Positions 60,053 to 64,000 of a DNA stretch of 64,000 nucleotides are shown one piece after another. Made by a program: the position numbers and the translations under genes. Below the pieces are notes generated by a model. That model had not been told where the DNA came from. It did no database searches and saw only the letters and a list, made by a program, of their open reading frames with translations. The stretch's first letter is position 1. Every line of letters begins with the position of its first letter. The stretch is from NCBI GenBank assembly GCA_902825215.1, contig LR782234.1, forward strand, positions 6,155,001 to 6,219,000, read 5' to 3'. The stretch is from Pseudomonas fluorescens. Its GTDB lineage: Bacteria > Pseudomonadota > Gammaproteobacteria > Pseudomonadales > Pseudomonadaceae.

Positions 60053-61495
60053 ATGCTGATCCCCGTGATTCTGTCCGGCGGTGCCGGCACCCGTTTGTGG
60101 CCGGTGTCCCGCGAGGGCCATCCGAAGCCGTTCATGACCCTGCCCGGCGGCCAGTCGTTGCTGGGCAAGACCTACCAGCGTGCGGCCGCGTTGCTGGACG
60201 GTTGGGGCGACATCGTCACGGTGACCAACCGCGAATACTACTTCCAGAGCAAGGATCACTACTGCGCCGCGCAGGTGTCGCGCCATCGCGGGCATTTCCT
60301 GCTGGAGCCGAGCGGGCGCAACACCGCACCGGCGATCGCGGCAGCAGCGTTGTCGTTGCAGGCACTGCATGGCGACGACGCAATCATGGTGGTAATGCCC
60401 GCCGACCATCTGATCGTCAACCAGCAGGCACTGAAAAGCGCGGTGGAACACGCCGTAAACCTGGCGAAAGACGGCTATCTGGTGACCTTCGGCGTGGTGC
60501 CAACCGTTCCCGAAACCGGCTTCGGCTATATCGAAACCGGCGCACCACTGGACGCCAAAGGCGCCGCCAAAGTGCAGCGCTTCGTCGAAAAACCCGATCT
60601 GCAGACCGCCACGCATTATCTGGAAAGCGGCAATTTCCTGTGGAATTCCGGCATGTTCTGCTTCACCACCGCAGCGGTGATTGCCGAGTTGCACCTGCAC
60701 GCGCCAGAGTTGCTGGAGCAGACCCGCGCCTGCATGGCCGCCAGCGCCCCGGTGGAAACCGTCGGCTGCCTGCAACAGGAACTGTCGCCGGCCTTGTTCG
60801 CCGAGATCACCGACATTTCCATCGACTACGCGCTGATGGAGCGTTCGGACAAAGTCGCGGTCGTCCCGGCCGGTTTCGACTGGAGCGACATCGGTTCGTG
60901 GAACGCCGTCGCCGCGCTGATTCCGGCCGATGCCGACAATAACCGCGCCAGCGGCGAAGCAATCTTCGTCGACAGCCACAACAACTTTGTCCAAAGCGAA
61001 GGCCGGCTGGTGGCGGCCCTCGGTGTGGATAACCTGATCGTCGTCGATACCGCCGACGCCGTGCTGATCGCCCATGCCGACCGCGCGCAGGACGTGCGGC
61101 GCGTGGCCAGACAGTTGAAAGACAAAGCCCACGAAGCCTATCGCCTGCACCGCACCGTCAGCCGGCCGTGGGGCACCTACACCGTGCTTGAGGAAGGCCC
61201 GCGCTTCAAGATCAAGCGCATCGTGGTCAAACCCGGCGGCAAGCTGTCGTTGCAGATGCACCACCACCGCAACGAGCACTGGGTAGTGGTCGAAGGCATG
61301 GCCAAGGTCACCAACAACGGTACGGGCACGCATCTGGTGGCAAAAAACGAATCGACCTTCATCGCCGCCGGCCACCGCCATCGCCTGGAAAATCCCGGGG
61401 TGATCGACCTGGTCATCATCGAAGTGCAAAGCGGCGAGTATCTGGGCGAGGACGACATCGTCCGCTTCGAAGACCAATACGGCAGGACCGTTTGA
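60053..61495 (+). CDS. wbpW: Mannose-1-phosphate guanylyltransferase / phosphomannose isomerase
   Basis: 480 residues. The N-terminal nucleotidyltransferase has VILSGGAGTRLWPVSREGHP and FVEKPDLQTATHYL; the C-terminal phosphomannose-isomerase cupin (about 360-480) has RPWGTYTVLEEGPRFKIKR, LSLQMHHHRNEHWVVVEG and DIVRFEDQYGR. The bifunctional enzyme makes GDP-mannose from fructose-6-phosphate together with phosphomannomutase, feeding Gmd. It belongs to the AlgA/WbpW/PslB family; the name is from position in the cluster. Confidence 0.92.
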   Translation: MLIPVILSGGAGTRLWPVSREGHPKPFMTLPGGQSLLGKTYQRAAALLDGWGDIVTVTNREYYFQSKDHYCAAQVSRHRGHFLLEPSGRNTAPAIAAAALSLQALHGDDAIMVVMPADHLIVNQQALKSAVEHAVNLAKDGYLVTFGVVPTVPETGFGYIETGAPLDAKGAAKVQRFVEKPDLQTATHYLESGNFLWNSGMFCFTTAAVIAELHLHAPELLEQTRACMAASAPVETVGCLQQELSPALFAEITDISIDYALMERSDKVAVVPAGFDWSDIGSWNAVAALIPADADNNRASGEAIFVDSHNNFVQSEGRLVAALGVDNLIVVDTADAVLIAHADRAQDVRRVARQLKDKAHEAYRLHRTVSRPWGTYTVLEEGPRFKIKRIVVKPGGKLSLQMHHHRNEHWVVVEGMAKVTNNGTGTHLVAKNESTFIAAGHRHRLENPGVIDLVIIEVQSGEYLGEDDIVRFEDQYGRTV

Positions 61496-62293
61496 ATGCT
61501 GCTTTCCTTGTACCGCTCGATGCGCAGCTACCGTGGATTCATCCTCGGCAGCGTCAAGCGCGAATTTCAGTCGCGCTATCGCAATTCGCTGTTCGGCGCC
61601 CTGTGGACGGTGCTCAATCCGTTGTCGATGATCGTTGTCTACACGGTGATCTTTTCGCAGATCATGCGCGCGCGCTTGCCGGGGGTGGAGGACGGTCTGG
61701 CGTACAGCGTCTATCTGTGCGCCGGCCTGCTGACCTGGGGCCTGTTCGCGGAAATCACCACGCGTAGCCAGAGCATGTTTCTGGAAAACGCCAACCTGTT
61801 GAAGAAAATCAGCTTCCCGCGCATCTGCCTGCCAGTGATTACCCTGCTCAATGCCGGGATCAACTTCGCAATCATTCTCGGGCTGTTCTTCGGCTTCCTG
61901 CTGATCAGCGGGCGCCTGCCCGGCATGGCCTTGCTGGCGCTGGTACCACTGCTCATCGTGCAAGTGATTTTCGCCGCCGGACTGGGGATGCTGCTGGGCA
62001 TGCTCAATGTGTTCTTTCGCGATGTCGGGCAAATGTTCGGCATCTGCCTGCAGTTCTGGTTCTGGCTGACGCCCATCGTCTATCCGTTGTCGATCCTGCC
62101 ACCGGGTATCCAGCACATCATCAGTCTCAACCCGATGACTGCGCTGATGACCAGCTATCAGAACGTCTTCCTCTACAACCAATGGCCGCACTGGCCTGCC
62201 CTGCTGCCGTTACTGATCATCGGACTGCTGCTCTGCGCCATGGCACTGCGCCTGTTCCGCCAGCGAGTCGGTGAAATGGTGGATGAACTCTGA
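61496..62293 (+). CDS. wzm: O-polysaccharide ABC exporter permease (Wzm)
   Basis: 265 residues, six predicted membrane helices. ABC-2 type: REFQSRYRNSLFGALWTVLN near the N-terminus, VYTVIFSQIMRARLPG and FFRDVGQMFGICLQFWFWLT near the C-terminus. It forms the inner-membrane channel for export of the lipid-linked polysaccharide. The start immediately follows the wbpW stop and the stop overlaps the wzt start. Confidence 0.93.
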   Translation: MLLSLYRSMRSYRGFILGSVKREFQSRYRNSLFGALWTVLNPLSMIVVYTVIFSQIMRARLPGVEDGLAYSVYLCAGLLTWGLFAEITTRSQSMFLENANLLKKISFPRICLPVITLLNAGINFAIILGLFFGFLLISGRLPGMALLALVPLLIVQVIFAAGLGMLLGMLNVFFRDVGQMFGICLQFWFWLTPIVYPLSILPPGIQHIISLNPMTALMTSYQNVFLYNQWPHWPALLPLLIIGLLLCAMALRLFRQRVGEMVDEL

Positions 62294-63558
62294 TGGGACA
62301 CCTACGCGTCACCGGCCTGGCCAAAGCCTACAAGCAATACCCGAACCGCTGGAGCCGCCTGCTGGAATGGCTGGTACCGTTCTCCCGCCCTCGACATAAC
62401 CTGCATTGGGTGCTGCGCGACGTCGACTTCGAGATTCAGCCCGGAGAAGCCGTGGGCATCGTCGGCGTCAACGGTGCGGGCAAAAGCACCCTGCTGAAGA
62501 TGATCACCGGCACCACCCAACCGACCTGCGGGCAGATTCATCTGCAGGGCCGCGTGGCCGCGCTGCTGGAACTGGGTATGGGCTTTCACCCGGATTTCAC
62601 CGGGCGGCAGAACGCCGTGATGGCTGGGCAACTGCTGGGCATGCAGGTCGAAGAGATCGCCGCACTGATGCCGCAGATCGAGAGTTTTGCCGAGATCGGC
62701 GAGGCCATCGATCACCCGGTGCGCACTTATTCCAGCGGCATGCAGATGCGTCTGGCGTTCAGCGTCGCGACGGCGCGGCGCCCGGATATTCTGATCGTCG
62801 ACGAAGCGCTGTCGGTCGGCGATGCCTATTTCCAGCACAAGAGTTTCGAACGCATCCGCAGCTTCCGCAAGGCCGGCACCACCCTGCTGATCGTCTCCCA
62901 TGACCGCTCGGCCATCCAGTCGATCTGCGACACCGCGATCCTGCTGGAAAACGGCCGGCTGGCGATGCGCGGCAAACCCGAAGAAGTCATGGACTACTAC
63001 AACGCCATGCTCGCCCAGCGCGAAGGGCAGATCGTGCGTCAGGAGATGCTTGCCAACGGTCAGGTACAAACCATTTCCGGTACCGGTGAAGCGCGGATTC
63101 TCAGCGTGCGCCTGCTCGATGCACAGGGCCGCAGCCTGGAAGTTGCCGAGGTCGGTCAACCGGTGGTGCTGGAGGTGCAGACCGAAATCCGCGAAGACAT
63201 CGAACGGTTGATTCTCGGCTTCATGATCAAGGACCGCCTCGGTCAGGCGATCTATGGCATCAACACCCATCGGCTGGATAAAGCCGTCACCGATTTGCAC
63301 GCTGGTGAGCGCGTGACGTTCCGTTTCGCCTTCGACATGCGCCTGGGCAAGGGTAACTATTCGGTGGCCCTGAGCCTGTCCCGGCTGGACTCGCATCTGG
63401 ACCGCAACTTCGAATGGCGTGACTACGGTTTGATCTTCCACGTGATCAACAACCGTCAGGAGGACTTCGTCGGATGCGCCTGGTTGCAGGCGCAGACCGA
63501 CATCACCCGTTCCAGCGAAAACCTCGTCCAGTTGCCTGACACGGAGAGCCTGCGATGA
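62293..63558 (+). CDS. wzt: O-polysaccharide ABC exporter ATPase with C-terminal binding domain (Wzt)
   Basis: 421 residues. ABC ATPase part (about 1-240): Walker A GVNGAGKSTLLKM, signature TYSSGMQMRLAFSVA, Walker B ILIVDEALSVGD. The C-terminal domain (about 255-421) contains ARILSVRLLDAQGRSLEVAE and GNYSVALSLSRLDSHLDRNF, the jelly-roll that in Escherichia coli O8/O9a Wzt proteins recognises the modified chain terminus. The presence of this domain suggests that the polysaccharide is capped (for example methylated) before export, which fits the methyltransferase genes divergent from it. Confidence 0.94.
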   Translation: MGHLRVTGLAKAYKQYPNRWSRLLEWLVPFSRPRHNLHWVLRDVDFEIQPGEAVGIVGVNGAGKSTLLKMITGTTQPTCGQIHLQGRVAALLELGMGFHPDFTGRQNAVMAGQLLGMQVEEIAALMPQIESFAEIGEAIDHPVRTYSSGMQMRLAFSVATARRPDILIVDEALSVGDAYFQHKSFERIRSFRKAGTTLLIVSHDRSAIQSICDTAILLENGRLAMRGKPEEVMDYYNAMLAQREGQIVRQEMLANGQVQTISGTGEARILSVRLLDAQGRSLEVAEVGQPVVLEVQTEIREDIERLILGFMIKDRLGQAIYGINTHRLDKAVTDLHAGERVTFRFAFDMRLGKGNYSVALSLSRLDSHLDRNFEWRDYGLIFHVINNRQEDFVGCAWLQAQTDITRSSENLVQLPDTESLR

Positions 63559-64000
63559 CCCGCCTGTTGGTCGAATGCACCTACGTTTTCGAACATCCGG
63601 ACGCGAACTCGGGAATTCAACGGGTGGTGCGCAACGTCATTCAGCAATTGCCGGCTGCTGATGAAAACATTCAATGCATCCCGGTGGTGATGCTCGATGG
63701 CGGCCTCTATGAAGTGAAAAGCCTGGCGCCGATCAAGTCGTCCAGGCTCGATCTGGTGGGGTTAAGGGTAAAGCTGGAACAGTGGGCCAACGGTTTCTGG
63801 CTGCGCCATCGTGCGGTGGAACGGCGCTGGCCGTTCAACCGTTGGCATTTCACCCGCAGGATTCTCTATGTTGGCTGCCGGCTCACGGCATTTGCCTGTC
63901 TCAGTCTGCCGATGCGCCTGCTGGAACGCGCGCTGAAGGGCAAACACATTCCCGAACGGTGCGTGCCGCTGGCCCACCGGGCGGGTGATCAGCTGGTGCT
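63555..64000 (+). CDS. Glycosyltransferase, 5' part
   Basis: Starts with ATG 63555 overlapping the wzt stop and runs open to the window end (148 codons visible). The N-terminus LLVECTYVFEHPDANSGIQR followed by VVRNVIQQL resembles GT4-type transferases of D-rhamnan clusters. In P. aeruginosa the gene after wzt is wbpX, but the visible part is too short for me to name it. Truncated by the window. Confidence 0.75.
   Translation, partial: MTRLLVECTYVFEHPDANSGIQRVVRNVIQQLPAADENIQCIPVVMLDGGLYEVKSLAPIKSSRLDLVGLRVKLEQWANGFWLRHRAVERRWPFNRWHFTRRILYVGCRLTAFACLSLPMRLLERALKGKHIPERCVPLAHRAGDQLV

Noticed and set aside
59621..62191. 856-codon open frame antisense to gmd-wbpW-wzm
   Set aside because: It lies opposite three recognisable genes; its His/Gln/Asp-rich product is a typical antisense shadow.

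Overview
The window comes from a Pseudomonas chromosome, most likely the P. fluorescens group. The evidence is GC-rich coding sequence with dense short overlaps, paired REP palindromes of the GTGGGAGCGAGCCTGCTCGCGA type, and gene sets matching known Pseudomonas neighbourhoods: pycA/pycB/pycR, an RpiR regulator, a PAS-GGDEF-EAL protein and uvrD; a Kef-type antiporter, thioesterase and pdxY; a COG0523/DUF1826/folE2 zinc-starvation block; and an A-band (D-rhamnan) polysaccharide cluster. I saw no rRNA, tRNA, CRISPR array, prophage or insertion sequence.

Layout. 1-4.1 kb: end of a PaiB-like gene, two GNAT acetyltransferases, a homocysteine S-methyltransferase divergent from an amino-acid-type ABC binding protein and permease that lack an ATPase gene. 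4.1-5.8 kb: a hipA/hipB-like toxin-antitoxin pair in the unusual order toxin then antitoxin, preceded by repeated TGCATT motifs. 6-11.4 kb: two tandem paralogous autotransporters. 11.4-12 kb: a 669-base intergenic region made of repeats. 12-16.7 kb: the pyruvate carboxylase pair and its LysR regulator. 16.9-20.8 kb: an RpiR regulator with a HexR-type operator and a large c-di-GMP protein. 21-28.5 kb: uvrD, a Tim44-like protein, SMI1/KNR4, a Kef antiporter, a thioesterase and pdxY.

28.5-36.2 kb is a zinc-starvation island: two COG0523 GTPases, DUF1826, two small secreted Cys-containing proteins, the zinc-independent GTP cyclohydrolase FolE2 and a Zn/Mn-type ABC importer, with two good Zur-like operators. 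36.2-39.5 kb carries membrane-lipid genes (cardiolipin synthase, cyclopropane fatty acid synthase). 39.7-45.7 kb is a four-gene overlapping operon of three SPFH/prohibitin-like proteins and a metal P-type ATPase, with a weaker Zur-like palindrome at its promoter, so it may join the same zinc response. Two perfect 14-bp parS palindromes (ParB sites) lie inside coding sequence at 33.27 and 42.64 kb. 45.9-52 kb: lpd, an Lrp/LysE pair, and a two-gene operon of unknown envelope proteins.

52-64 kb is a polysaccharide locus in two divergent halves. Leftward: two paralogous glycosyltransferases, two paralogous methyltransferases and an acyltransferase. Rightward: rmd, gmd, a GDP-mannose bifunctional enzyme, wzm, wzt and a glycosyltransferase cut by the window end. 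Together they would make GDP-D-rhamnose, polymerise and export a rhamnan-type O-polysaccharide, and probably decorate or cap it.
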